NCBI GenBank assembly: GCA_945872285.1
Contig: CAMBZR010000038.1
Span: 1 to 29,665 of the forward strand
Direction: 5' to 3'
Source of the DNA: Bordetella parapertussis
Lineage (GTDB): Bacteria; Pseudomonadota; Gammaproteobacteria; Burkholderiales; Burkholderiaceae_B
Length of the DNA stretch: 29,665 nt
Positions 7,436 to 15,642 of the stretch are shown here, piece after piece. The stretch's first letter is position 1; each line of letters begins with the position of its first letter. Under the pieces are notes generated by a model. That model was given only the letters and a program-made list of their open reading frames with translations, did no database searches and was not told the origin of the DNA. A program made the translations under genes and the position numbers.

Positions 7436-8450
7436 ATTCGTCTCGCAGTAATTGAGCCGCCTCGACCATGGCCTTTAACTTACCATCGGCAACTGCTCGG
7501 GGCAAATACTTCATGCCACAGTCTGGCGCTAAGATCACCTGCTCAGGCTTGATATATTTCAGTGCCTTGCGAATACGCGCCGCAACCACTTCGGCGGTTT
7601 CAATCTTCATGTCGCTTAAGTCCAGACACCCGACCATGATCTGCTTGTTGCCTAAAGACTCGAGCACGCGGCAATCAAGATTTGACTGTGCCGTCTCGAT
7701 TGAAATTTGGTGACACGAACACCCTGCGAGTTCAGGCAAAAAATCATAGCCCGAGGGGCGCGTATGAATCACCGCAGCGTAGCCAAAACAGATATGCACT
7801 GCCGTCTGACCCTTCACACCCTCTAAGGCTCGGTTCAACGCTTTAATACCGTATTGACGCGCTTTTTCGGGGCGTGCCTGCATGTAGGGCTCGTCGATCT
7901 GGACGATATCAGCCCCATGCGCAAACAAATCTTTAATCTCTTCATTCAAGGCTGCTGCATAAGCCATCGCGGCCTCTTCTTCAGAAGCATAGAAATCGTT
8001 TTGAGCCTGTTGCAACATGGTGAAGGCGCCAGGCACCGTGATCTTGACTTTACGCGTCGTATGCGCTTTTAAAAACAAAAGATCTTCGACCTCGATGGGG
8101 CGAGCACGTTTAATCTCGCCGACGATTCTGGGGACTGGGTTTGGATGCCCCGAGCGATCAAGTGCTGTGCCGGGGTGATCGATATCAATTCCCTCAAGCG
8201 CGGTCGCGATACGATTTGAATAGCTTTCACGACGAATTTCGCCGTCGGTGATGATGTCGAGGCCCGCCTGCTCTTGACTCCGGATCGCGATCAAGGTGGC
8301 GTCTTCCATGGCTTGCTGCAAATAAGGTTCCGCCACCCGCCAAAGCTCTTTTGCTCGCACTCGCGGCGGAAACCGCCCTGCCAGTTTTTCGCGATCAATC
8401 AGCCAGTCGGGCTGCGGATAACTGCCAACGATTGTGGTGGGAAACAACAT
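7422..8450 (-). CDS. Cobalamin-independent methionine synthase (MetE C-terminal)-like methyltransferase
   Basis: 342-aa protein corresponding to only the catalytic C-terminal barrel of MetE (MetE itself is about 750 aa). All four zinc ligands are recognisable: H219 and C221 in VHICFGY, E252 in QISIETAQS, and C311 in APDCGMKY. An IVQIDEPYM strand and the DIITDGEIRRESY segment match the barrel. Such short forms lack the N-terminal folate-binding half, and several act on substrates other than homocysteine. A strong GGAGG site lies four bases before the ATG at 8450. A 13-base palindrome CACAA-AAA-TTGTG (8485-8497) lies about 35 bases upstream. The racemase-like gene overlaps its 3' end, so the two enzymes probably share a pathway. 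Confidence 0.88.
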   Translation of the reverse strand: MLFPTTIVGSYPQPDWLIDREKLAGRFPPRVRAKELWRVAEPYLQQAMEDATLIAIRSQEQAGLDIITDGEIRRESYSNRIATALEGIDIDHPGTALDRSGHPNPVPRIVGEIKRARPIEVEDLLFLKAHTTRKVKITVPGAFTMLQQAQNDFYASEEEAAMAYAAALNEEIKDLFAHGADIVQIDEPYMQARPEKARQYGIKALNRALEGVKGQTAVHICFGYAAVIHTRPSGYDFLPELAGCSCHQISIETAQSNLDCRVLESLGNKQIMVGCLDLSDMKIETAEVVAARIRKALKYIKPEQVILAPDCGMKYLPRAVADGKLKAMVEAAQLLRDEYASH

Positions 8451-8484
8451 AAAGCCTCCGGGTGCCGTGTTTTGCGCGCTCAGT

Positions 8485-8497
8485 CACAAAAATTGTG
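8485..8497. repeat. Short palindrome upstream of the MetE-like gene
   Basis: CACAA, three bases AAA, then TTGTG: a perfect 5-base inverted repeat about 35 bases upstream of the start codon at 8450. Its place in the leader or promoter region makes an operator possible, but it is short and A/T-rich. Confidence 0.25.
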
Positions 8498-8592
8498 TGC
8501 TTATCGCTCTCTTGCGAAGTGCAAACATTACTCGAAATAGCGGCAAAAAGGGTTTTTTAGACTCAGGAGCCGTCCAAAGAGCCACCAAAGCA

Positions 8593-8614
8593 GTTGCTTG
8601 CGCGCAAAAGCAAC
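8593..8614. repeat. Hairpin-forming inverted repeat in the divergent intergenic region
   Basis: GTTGCTT (8593-8599) pairs with AAGCAAC (8608-8614) around a GCGCGCAA-like centre. No T-run follows on either strand, so it is not a standard intrinsic terminator. It lies between the MetE-like gene and the iron-transport operon. Confidence 0.3.
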
Positions 8615-8645
8615 AAAAAGAAAAAAGTGTTACCATTTAATCTTG

Positions 8646-8675
8646 TTGCGAATCATTCGCATTTGCATTTAGATT
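8646..8675 (+). promoter_or_regulatory. Predicted Fur-controlled promoter of the iron ABC operon
   Basis: A perfect 15-base palindrome TGCGAATCATTCGCA (8647-8661, 7-1-7 form) matches 11 of 15 positions of the classical Fur core TGATAATCATTATCA. It overlaps a possible -35 TTGCGA (8646-8651), followed after 18 bases by TAGATT (8670-8675). It lies about 40 bases before the start of a ferric-iron binding-protein gene, so repression by iron-loaded Fur is the natural reading. The palindrome is clear; the -35/-10 assignment is weaker. Confidence 0.65.
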
Positions 8676-8701
8676 TTAAAGCATAGCCAAAAAGGTATAT
8701 T

Positions 8702-9802
8702 TTGTTCAGTCGGATTCAAAGCAAGCTTTTACCGTTAAACACGCAATCAGGCCTGAGCCAGCGCGCCAGGCGACTGTGTCTCAACAGCCTACAGATGCTT
8801 GGCTTGGTGCTTGCCCTAAGCAGCTCGTTGGCACCGGTTCAGGCGCAAATGCAAAGCATTAACCTTTACACCACTCGCGAACCCGGTCTGATGCAACCCC
8901 TGCTCGAGGCCTTCACGGCCCAAACTGGAATTAAGGTCGCCACCGTCTTTTTAAAAGACGGCTTGCTTGAGCGGGTAAAAGCAGAAGGCGCTCGCTCACC
9001 TGCTGACGTCTTGATGACCGTCGATATTGGCAATCTGCTTGACTTGGCCCAAGCCAACTTATTTCAATCCATTTACTCTGAGGCGTTAAACGCGGCGATA
9101 CCCGCCTCGCTTCGCAGCAGCGATGGCTCGTGGTTTGCCTTGTCTTTGCGTGATCGCGTGCTCTATGTCGACAAAGCTCTCGCACTAAAAACGTTTCGCT
9201 ATGAAGACTTAGCCGATCCCGCCTATAAAGGCAAGGTCTGCATCCGGTCGGGGCAACACCCCTATAACAACGCCCTGATCGCCTCGATGATCGCACACCA
9301 CGGCAGCGCCGCAACTGAAAAATGGCTGCGCGGCGTCAAAGCCAATCTTGCCCGCAAAGCGGCCGGTGGCGATCGCGACGTTGCCCGCGACATCTTAGGC
9401 GGCATCTGCGACTTAGGCTTAGCCAACGCCTATTACGCGGGACAGATGAAAACTGCCGCTCCCGGTACTGAGGCGCGCAAATGGGGCGAGGCAATCAAAG
9501 TCATTCGTCCGACTTTCGCACAAACAGACGGCACCTTTGTGAACGTCTCGGGTGGCGGAGTCGCAGCCCATGCACCAAACAAAGCAGGCGCCATTGTCTT
9601 TCTTGAGTTTTTGATTTCCAAGCAAGCGCAAAGTCTCTATGCTCGCGTGAACTTTGAATACCCTGTGCGTGCGGACGTTGAACTTGACGCCATCGCACAA
9701 AGTTTCGGGCCGTTAAAGGCGGATCCGACACCACTCACCGAGATTGCCAAACACCGTAAAGAAGCCAGCCTGCTAGTTGACCGCTTAGGCTTTGATAGAT
9801 AA
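8702..9802 (+). CDS. Ferric-iron ABC transporter, periplasmic iron-binding protein (FbpA/FutA-like)
   Basis: 366-aa binding protein. A long N-terminus with a hydrophobic core (MLGLVLALSSSLAPVQAQ) is a secretion signal with likely cleavage after AQA/AQ near residue 49. Iron-ligand tyrosines of the FbpA/FutA family are visible: Y56 in INLYTTRE and the pair Y244-Y245 in LANAYYAGQ. The TTG start at 8702 is supported by an AAAGG site six bases upstream; an ATG at 8795 would shorten the signal peptide but has no ribosome site. It collects Fe3+ in the periplasm for the permease and ATPase encoded next. Regulation by a Fur-like palindrome about 40 bases upstream is likely. Confidence 0.9.
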   Translation: MFSRIQSKLLPLNTQSGLSQRARRLCLNSLQMLGLVLALSSSLAPVQAQMQSINLYTTREPGLMQPLLEAFTAQTGIKVATVFLKDGLLERVKAEGARSPADVLMTVDIGNLLDLAQANLFQSIYSEALNAAIPASLRSSDGSWFALSLRDRVLYVDKALALKTFRYEDLADPAYKGKVCIRSGQHPYNNALIASMIAHHGSAATEKWLRGVKANLARKAAGGDRDVARDILGGICDLGLANAYYAGQMKTAAPGTEARKWGEAIKVIRPTFAQTDGTFVNVSGGGVAAHAPNKAGAIVFLEFLISKQAQSLYARVNFEYPVRADVELDAIAQSFGPLKADPTPLTEIAKHRKEASLLVDRLGFDR

Positions 9803-9814
9803 CGCGACCTTGTG

Positions 9815-11524
9815 ATGACTCTGCTCACGCCCCACGCACGCTGGCTTGCGACAGGCTTTTGGCCCACGGCGCTCGCCAGTTTGCTCGCCGCCTGTCTGTG
9901 CGCACCCGTGCTGTCTCTGTTTGTATCAGCCCTTGGCGCAAACACTCAGCAGTGGATGCATTTAATCGGCTTCGTGATACCAGACGCGGCACTCACCACG
10001 CTACTCTTATTAACGGGAGTCGGTATCGTGGTGGTGCTCTTAGGCACCGGCGCAGCCTGGCTTGTGTCCGCGTTTCAGTTTCCGGGGCGCAAAGTGCTGG
10101 CTTGGGCACTTTTGCTACCGCTTGCCGTACCCACCTATGTAGTGGCCTATTCTTATCTTGATTTACTGCACCCTTTAGGGCCGGTGCAAAGTGTGTTGCG
10201 TGCAGCCCTTGGTTTGAGCTCGCCGCGTGAACTGCGTTTGCCCGATACTCGTTCAATGCTGGGGGCAATTCTCATTTTAGGTAGCGTACTCTATCCGTAC
10301 GTCTATCTCAGCGCACGCCATATGTTTTTGACCCAGCCCGCCAACTTAATCGAAGCTGCGCGCGGCCTTGGGCACGGCCCCTTCAGTCTGTTTTGGCGGG
10401 TCGCATTGCCCATGGCACGCCCCGCCATCGTGGTGGGCACGACGCTGGCTTTGCTTGAGACGCTCAACGATGTCGGTGCCTCAGAGTTTTTAGGTCTGCA
10501 GACACTCACTGTTGCCGTCTACAGCACCTGGATCACGCGCTCTGACCTTGCAGGCGCCGCCTATATTGCTTTGTTCATGCTGGTCTTGGTGCTTGGCTTA
10601 AGCGCACTTGAGCGTCATGCCCGACGCCAGCAGCGCTTTATCAACACCGACCAATCGCGCCCCATGCAAGCACAGCCCCTCAAACGCTGGCAAGGCCTGC
10701 TCGCGAGCTTATTCTGTCTGTTGCCCGTCTTGGCGGGCTTTGTGATTCCGGTGCTGCATCTGGGCTGGCAAGCCGCTGTGCGACTTGAGCAGGTAGGCGC
10801 TGTATCGAGCTTACTCAAGGACGCCACCCTAAACACGGTGCTGATTTCACTAGCCGTCACAATCTGTACCGTCTTAGGCGGATTATTACTGGCGTGGGCA
10901 GCCCGCAGCTGGACCACGCGACGCCGCGCAAGTTTAGGGCAGCGTCTGGCACGCACCGCAACCATCGGCTACGCATTACCTGGCACCGTGCTCGCCCTGG
11001 GCTTACTCGCGCCGTTTGCGCTCATTGACGACTTGGTAAATATCCTCAGCGAGACTCTCTTTCAAACGACCACTGGGCTCTGGCTGCTAGGCACAAGCGC
11101 GGGTCTGATTCTGGCCTGTACGTTACGTTTGTTGGCCGTAGCCTCGGGCTCGCTTGAAGCTGGCTTTGCCCGCATCCCACTTGCGTTTGATCAACTCGCA
11201 CGCTCGTTGGGTCACTCGCCTCTTGGCGTGCTGCTGCGCGTTGACCTGCCGCTGCTCAAGCCCGCAATGTTTTCTGCTGCGCTATTGGTGTTTGTCGAAA
11301 CCATGAAAGAACTACCGATCACCTTATTGTTGCGTCCACTTAATGTCGAAACTCTTGCCACCTGGCTGTATGGTGAGGCTGCGCGAGGCACCTATGAGGA
11401 AGGTGCGATCGCTGCGCTGCTCATCATATTGGTGAGTCTTATTCCTGTGATTCTGTTGACGCGCACGCAAACTCAATACAAAAAAAAGCAAGCGCTCAAA
11501 CCCACCGTACTGGTTTCACCTTAG
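9815..11524 (+). CDS. Ferric-iron ABC transporter, fused two-domain permease (FbpB/SfuB-like)
   Basis: About 569 aa, an inner-membrane protein with two tandem permease halves and roughly twelve hydrophobic segments, the usual size for FbpB/SfuB. Each half has an ATPase-contacting EAA-type loop: EAARGLGHGPFSLFWRVALP near residue 180 and DQLARSLGHSPLGVLLRVDLP near 470. GTG at 9812 and ATG at 9815 are adjacent possible starts; I give the ATG. It begins about a dozen bases after the binding-protein gene and is followed by the ATPase gene after 11 bases, so the three form one operon. It moves Fe3+ across the inner membrane. Confidence 0.9.
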   Translation: MTLLTPHARWLATGFWPTALASLLAACLCAPVLSLFVSALGANTQQWMHLIGFVIPDAALTTLLLLTGVGIVVVLLGTGAAWLVSAFQFPGRKVLAWALLLPLAVPTYVVAYSYLDLLHPLGPVQSVLRAALGLSSPRELRLPDTRSMLGAILILGSVLYPYVYLSARHMFLTQPANLIEAARGLGHGPFSLFWRVALPMARPAIVVGTTLALLETLNDVGASEFLGLQTLTVAVYSTWITRSDLAGAAYIALFMLVLVLGLSALERHARRQQRFINTDQSRPMQAQPLKRWQGLLASLFCLLPVLAGFVIPVLHLGWQAAVRLEQVGAVSSLLKDATLNTVLISLAVTICTVLGGLLLAWAARSWTTRRRASLGQRLARTATIGYALPGTVLALGLLAPFALIDDLVNILSETLFQTTTGLWLLGTSAGLILACTLRLLAVASGSLEAGFARIPLAFDQLARSLGHSPLGVLLRVDLPLLKPAMFSAALLVFVETMKELPITLLLRPLNVETLATWLYGEAARGTYEEGAIAALLIILVSLIPVILLTRTQTQYKKKQALKPTVLVSP

Positions 11525-11535
11525 GAAGACTCACT

Positions 11536-12183
11536 GTGAACACTCTTTTAAACGTTGAACAGTTAAGCCTAAACTATGCCTCTAAAGCGGGAACAGTCTC
11601 TGTCCTTAAGCGCTACAGTCTGAAACTTGCTGCGGGTGAAACCGTTTGCATACTTGGCCCTTCTGGCTGCGGCAAAAGTAGTTTGTTACGTGCCATCGCG
11701 GGCTTTGAGACCATCGATGCCGGCACTATCACCTTAAACGGCTCGGTGCTGTCCTCTGCAACGCAAACGCTTGGCCCCGAGCATCGCCGAGTGGGTTTTA
11801 TGTTTCAGGATTACGCGCTGTTTCCGCATCTAGATGTTGCAGAAAACATCGGCTTTGGTTTAACAAAACTATCGCGCCAAGCGCGGCAAGCACAAATACA
11901 GAGCATGCTTGAATTAGTCGACCTCGTTGCGTATGCAAAACGGTTTCCGCACGAGTTATCAGGCGGGCAACAACAACGCGCCGCGCTGGCACGCGCCCTG
12001 GCATCCAAGCCCGAGATTTTGCTGCTAGACGAGCCTTTCTCAAATCTTGACGCAGATACCCGCGAGCGCTTAATCCTAGAGTTACGCATCATTCTGAAGC
12101 AGACAGGCGTCACCACCTTGATGGTGACTCATAGTCACTCTGAAGCTCTTGCGCTCGGCGACCGAATCGAACGCATGGGTTAG
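11536..12183 (+). CDS. Ferric-iron ABC transporter ATPase, short form (FbpC-like)
   Basis: 215-aa ABC ATPase with all catalytic motifs: Walker A GPSGCGKSS (41-49), Q-loop Q91, signature LSGGQQQR (141-148), Walker B ILLLDEP (161-167) and switch H199. FbpC-type ATPases are usually about 350 aa with a C-terminal regulatory OB/TOBE-like region. This one stops straight after the nucleotide-binding domain (GDRIERMG), and I find no continuation in the other two frames downstream. The GTG start follows AGGAAG at a good distance. It powers the permease encoded just before it; loss of the C-terminal domain may remove feedback control. Confidence 0.88.
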   Translation: MNTLLNVEQLSLNYASKAGTVSVLKRYSLKLAAGETVCILGPSGCGKSSLLRAIAGFETIDAGTITLNGSVLSSATQTLGPEHRRVGFMFQDYALFPHLDVAENIGFGLTKLSRQARQAQIQSMLELVDLVAYAKRFPHELSGGQQQRAALARALASKPEILLLDEPFSNLDADTRERLILELRIILKQTGVTTLMVTHSHSEALALGDRIERMG

Positions 12184-12220
12184 TGCTAACATCCCTCGCA
12201 TCAAAAGACGGAGACTAAAA

Positions 12221-12880
12221 ATGGAACTATTACACGGCCTTGAAACACGCCGCAGCATTCGGGGATTTGAACCAAAAGCGGTGCCACAAGACCTCATCCG
12301 GACAGTACTGAAGGCTGCCGGACGTAGCGCATCGTATACAAATACGCAGCCCTGGGAAGTCGCTGTGGTGACGGGCGCCAAACGCGATGAACTCAGCGGG
12401 ATTTTGTACGAACTAGCACGCTCAAACACGCCAACCAACTACGATGTCCTGACCCCTACGAGTTGGCCCGAGGCGCATGAGCAGCGCGCTAAGGTTCACG
12501 GTTCACGCCGCTTTGAAGCCCTAGGGGTTGGCCGGGGCGACACCAGTCGACGCAACGAATTACGGCTGAAAAATTTTCAATTCTTCGATGCCCCCTGTGC
12601 GATGTTTATGTTTATGGATAGCACCTTGGGGCCGTGGTCGACACTTGACATGGGCATCTTTTTACAAGGCCTCACACTCTCGGCCCACGGAGCGGGTTTA
12701 GGTTGTTGCCTGCAAGCCTCTCTTGCAGGCTACCCCGACGCCATACGCGACTGCCTAGGCATCCCCCAGACTAAAAAACTGATCGTCGGGATGTCAATGG
12801 GCTATCCGGATCTTTCTGCACCACTGAACGCGTATCAAAGCACACGCCTGGAGCTTGACGAGTTTGTAAAGTGGTATTGA
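12221..12880 (+). CDS. Nitroreductase-family FMN-dependent oxidoreductase
   Basis: 219-aa nitroreductase-fold protein. The N-terminal TRRSIRGFEPKAVP segment and the SYTNTQPWEV loop are the usual FMN-contacting elements, and LSAHGAGLGCCLQ followed by a LGIPQTKKLIVGMSMGYPD tail match the family. The ATG at 12221 has GGAG seven bases upstream; the longer frame from 12149 would overlap the ATPase gene and is rejected. The family reduces nitroaromatics, quinones or enones with NAD(P)H. It lies 37 bases after the iron-transport operon and may be read from the same transcript, but a functional link to iron is only a guess. Probably cytoplasmic. Confidence 0.88.
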   Translation: MELLHGLETRRSIRGFEPKAVPQDLIRTVLKAAGRSASYTNTQPWEVAVVTGAKRDELSGILYELARSNTPTNYDVLTPTSWPEAHEQRAKVHGSRRFEALGVGRGDTSRRNELRLKNFQFFDAPCAMFMFMDSTLGPWSTLDMGIFLQGLTLSAHGAGLGCCLQASLAGYPDAIRDCLGIPQTKKLIVGMSMGYPDLSAPLNAYQSTRLELDEFVKWY

Positions 12881-12892
12881 GCAAGTTTGTGA

Positions 12893-13861
12893 TTATTTTG
12901 GGATTAAACCAACATCCCTGACTAATCCGGCCACCATCACACTGTCTTGCTCGATGAGCTTCATCAAAGGCGCTGGGCCCCTCTGACTTTGAGAGGGTGC
13001 CTGCGCCGCCAGTTGCGCCAGACGCTCTTTAAACTCTTGGCCGTCAATCGCACGCGAAATCGACTCAACTAGGCGCGCCGATACCCCGACAGGCAAGCCC
13101 TTAGGCGCAACGACACCGTTCCAGATCGCCAGGTCAAACTCTGGCAGACCACCTTCCTTAAAGGTAGGCACCTCAGGCATTTGCGGCAGTCTTTGCTGCG
13201 ACGACACGGCGATCGCTAAAATCCTTTTATCTTGATGCAACGGCATCATCGTCACGGTCTGATCGAGCACCACATCCATCACGCCAGCCACCAAATCGGT
13301 CAGTGCAGGACCAGAACCGCGATATTGCACCAACTCACCTTTCGTTTTAGACAAGTGTAAAAATAGCGCCTCAGATAAGTGCGCGGTGGTACCCGGGCCA
13401 CCTGACCCTAAATTTATTTTTCCTGGTTCTTTGCGCATACGTTCGAGCAACTCTGGCAAGCTCTTGAGTCCGCTTTTATTGCTAACAGATAACACCATGG
13501 GTACCGTTGCCACCAACCCAACCGCCTCAAGTTCTTTAACGGGATTCACGTTAGCGCTTGGGTGTAAATGCGGAATAATCACCAGCGACATATTCGTAAA
13601 CATTAAAGTGTGACCATCAGCCGGCGCTTGCATTAAGCGTTTGAGTCCCACCAACCCGCCTGCTCCGACTGTATTCTCAACAATCACCGTCTGCTTTAAG
13701 TCTGCCGACATATTTTTAGCGAGCAGTCGCGCCAAGGTATCGAGCGTGCCACCTGGCGCGACACCAACGATCACTGTGAGCGATTTTGAAGGAAAACCCT
13801 GAGCCAGCACAGCCCCAGAAAACGCGACCGTAAACACAACACCGAATAAAACTCTAAGCAT
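12893..13861 (-). CDS. Bug/TctC-family periplasmic solute-binding protein
   Basis: 322-aa Bug protein with a signal peptide (VLFGVVFTVAFSGAVLAQG) and the family landmarks VAPGGTLDTLAR, QTVIVENTVGAGG, ADGHT, QYRGSGPALTDLVAGV, PQMPEVPTFKEGG and IWNGVVAPKG. It departs from the others in having RGSG in place of the usual YKGG/YKGE, which may shift ligand preference. A strong AGGAG site precedes the ATG at 13861. It lies about 100 bases after the binding-protein gene of the large ABC operon on the same strand. A short hairpin (AGACG at 13941-13945, CGTCT at 13953-13957) without a U-tract lies in that gap, so read-through from the operon is possible. Confidence 0.92.
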   Translation of the reverse strand: MLRVLFGVVFTVAFSGAVLAQGFPSKSLTVIVGVAPGGTLDTLARLLAKNMSADLKQTVIVENTVGAGGLVGLKRLMQAPADGHTLMFTNMSLVIIPHLHPSANVNPVKELEAVGLVATVPMVLSVSNKSGLKSLPELLERMRKEPGKINLGSGGPGTTAHLSEALFLHLSKTKGELVQYRGSGPALTDLVAGVMDVVLDQTVTMMPLHQDKRILAIAVSSQQRLPQMPEVPTFKEGGLPEFDLAIWNGVVAPKGLPVGVSARLVESISRAIDGQEFKERLAQLAAQAPSQSQRGPAPLMKLIEQDSVMVAGLVRDVGLIPK

Positions 13862-13964
13862 GATTTGTCTCCTATTTTTTTATTTATTTGTAATGACTAC
13901 CTTGAGTCGATACCAAACGGGCGTCACACGTTTACGTTTCAGACGACTCAGGCGTCTTAGCCGG

Positions 13965-15563
13965 TCAACCCTCAATCCAAACATTCCACAGCCTAGGAAT
14001 CCGGTAGGGCATAAAACCTTTCACGTTGGCGCGCGAGGCCTGCTTGCGCATCAAGTCGCCGAACTTTAAAAACAGCACGTGTTCATACACTCGCTCTTGA
14101 AATTTTCCAAAAGTCTCTTTACGCCCATCAAAGGTTTCGCCCGCCACTAACTCTGCAAACAGTCGATCTAAAATTGGATCTGCGACAAACTGATTATTTT
14201 GTGGCGATACGACATCTTTTAATGCAGAAAAAGGTCCGACCGAAGGACCAGACCCCTGCCCAGTGAACCATAGATTCCAACCCTCTTTATTGCGTCGTTG
14301 ATTCATTGCAGTCGCCCAGTCAAAGACGTCAACACGTACTTTCATTCCAATGCCTTTTAGTTGCTCGCTGACGATTTGTGCCGCTTTGTACATGCTTTGA
14401 TAACTCGAGTTCGTGATGATCACCAACTCTTCGCCTTTGTAGCCAGCCTCTTTTAGTAAAGCTGCCGCTTTTTTAGGATTGTTAACGTTGTAATACTGCT
14501 CACCATTTTTGACATAATATGGGTTGCCAGGATATTGCAGACCTGGTTGAAGCGAATACGCCCCATCTGTCGAGATCTCCATGATTTCGTCCATATCCAA
14601 AGCCATCTGTATGGCTCTGCGAATTCTGACATCGTTCGTAGGAGCTCGATGGTGATTCACCCAAGCGCCATGCAGCCAAAAATTCTTTAAATCGTACATG
14701 ACAATATTTTTATTGCTAACAAGACGCTTCGCAGACTCTGGGGGCAAATCCTCGATGATTTGCAGCTGTCCAGACTCAAGTCCCGCGACCCGAGCGCCAG
14801 GCTCTTTTACGAACTTGAAGTCAACGGTATCAAACCAAACTTTTTTATTACCACCGAAACCATCTGTCCCTTTATAGCGAGCATCAGGCTGATAATCGAC
14901 AAAACGTTTTAGGCGGATATGACTATCAGGTACCCACTCGACAAATTGCATCGGCCCCGTGCCAATCAACTCAAGCTTACCGCCCTCTCGGTCAGCTTGC
15001 TCAGTAGGAATAATCGCAATCGGTGTCACAAATGCCGACAACTCATCCAAAAAAACAGGCTGGCGTTGCTTGAGCTTGAGCTCAAAGGTGGTGATATCTG
15101 GCGCATTGATCTCGCTCACCGACGCGAGCGTCACCTTTGCTAAGGCCATCCGTTTATAACGTTCGAAAGAAGCCTTGACGTCAGCTGAAGTCATCGTCTT
15201 GCCGTTATGAAATTTAACACCCGTACGGATTTTAAAAGTGTAGGTCAGCCCATCCGGACTGATCTGCCAACTTTCAGCTAGCTCGGGAATGACGGCGTTT
15301 TTTTCGTCGCGCGTGACAAGCTGTTCAAAGATGTGCATCGCGACGTTTCGTGTCGAAATCGCTGTTGTGAAATAAGGATCAAGCGTGGGCGGTGGCGCCT
15401 CTTGGCCAAAGACCAAAAGCGGCTTTAAAGCTTGCGCCTGCGCGACGAAAGATACCGATACTGAGGCAATGCAAAGCCCCAAAACGATCAGACACTGACG
15501 AAAAAACGCAGGCTCGATCACCCGACCGTTGTTGCACCGACTTAACTCAGATGTGTTTTTCAT
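13965..15563 (-). CDS. ABC transporter substrate-binding protein, family 5 (DppA/OppA-like)
   Basis: About 532-aa periplasmic binding protein of the peptide/nickel (SBP_bac_5) family. The signal peptide is FRQCLIVLGLCIASVSVSFV ending at AQA. Family landmarks include PPPTLDPYFTTA near the mature start, TRDEKNAVIPELAESW, TYTFKIRTGVKFHNGKTM, and DVRIRRAIQMALD. The start is set at ATG 15563: the frame is open to 15698, but that would overlap the upstream deacylase gene and give a non-standard N-terminus. It is the last gene of the minus-strand operon with two permeases, two ATPases and two deacylases. It presumably captures a peptide-like or N-acylated amino-acid-like ligand; the ligand is not readable. 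Confidence 0.9.
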   Translation of the reverse strand: MKNTSELSRCNNGRVIEPAFFRQCLIVLGLCIASVSVSFVAQAQALKPLLVFGQEAPPPTLDPYFTTAISTRNVAMHIFEQLVTRDEKNAVIPELAESWQISPDGLTYTFKIRTGVKFHNGKTMTSADVKASFERYKRMALAKVTLASVSEINAPDITTFELKLKQRQPVFLDELSAFVTPIAIIPTEQADREGGKLELIGTGPMQFVEWVPDSHIRLKRFVDYQPDARYKGTDGFGGNKKVWFDTVDFKFVKEPGARVAGLESGQLQIIEDLPPESAKRLVSNKNIVMYDLKNFWLHGAWVNHHRAPTNDVRIRRAIQMALDMDEIMEISTDGAYSLQPGLQYPGNPYYVKNGEQYYNVNNPKKAAALLKEAGYKGEELVIITNSSYQSMYKAAQIVSEQLKGIGMKVRVDVFDWATAMNQRRNKEGWNLWFTGQGSGPSVGPFSALKDVVSPQNNQFVADPILDRLFAELVAGETFDGRKETFGKFQERVYEHVLFLKFGDLMRKQASRANVKGFMPYRIPRLWNVWIEG

Positions 15564-15642
15564 TTTGATTGAACCCAAGTAAAAAATATGTAGACCATAT
15601 AAACAAAGGTAAAGCGCAAAGACTAGGGTAAATGTTTTATTC

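Noticed and set aside
12149..12220. Extended nitroreductase N-terminus, or a frameshifted C-terminal domain of the ATPase
   Set aside because: The extra residues are arginine-rich nonsense overlapping the ATPase gene and do not resemble a TOBE/OB domain; the GGAG site clearly sets the start at 12221.
13941..13957. Terminator between the ABC operon and the third Bug gene
   Set aside because: The stem is only five base pairs with no T-run after it on the minus strand.
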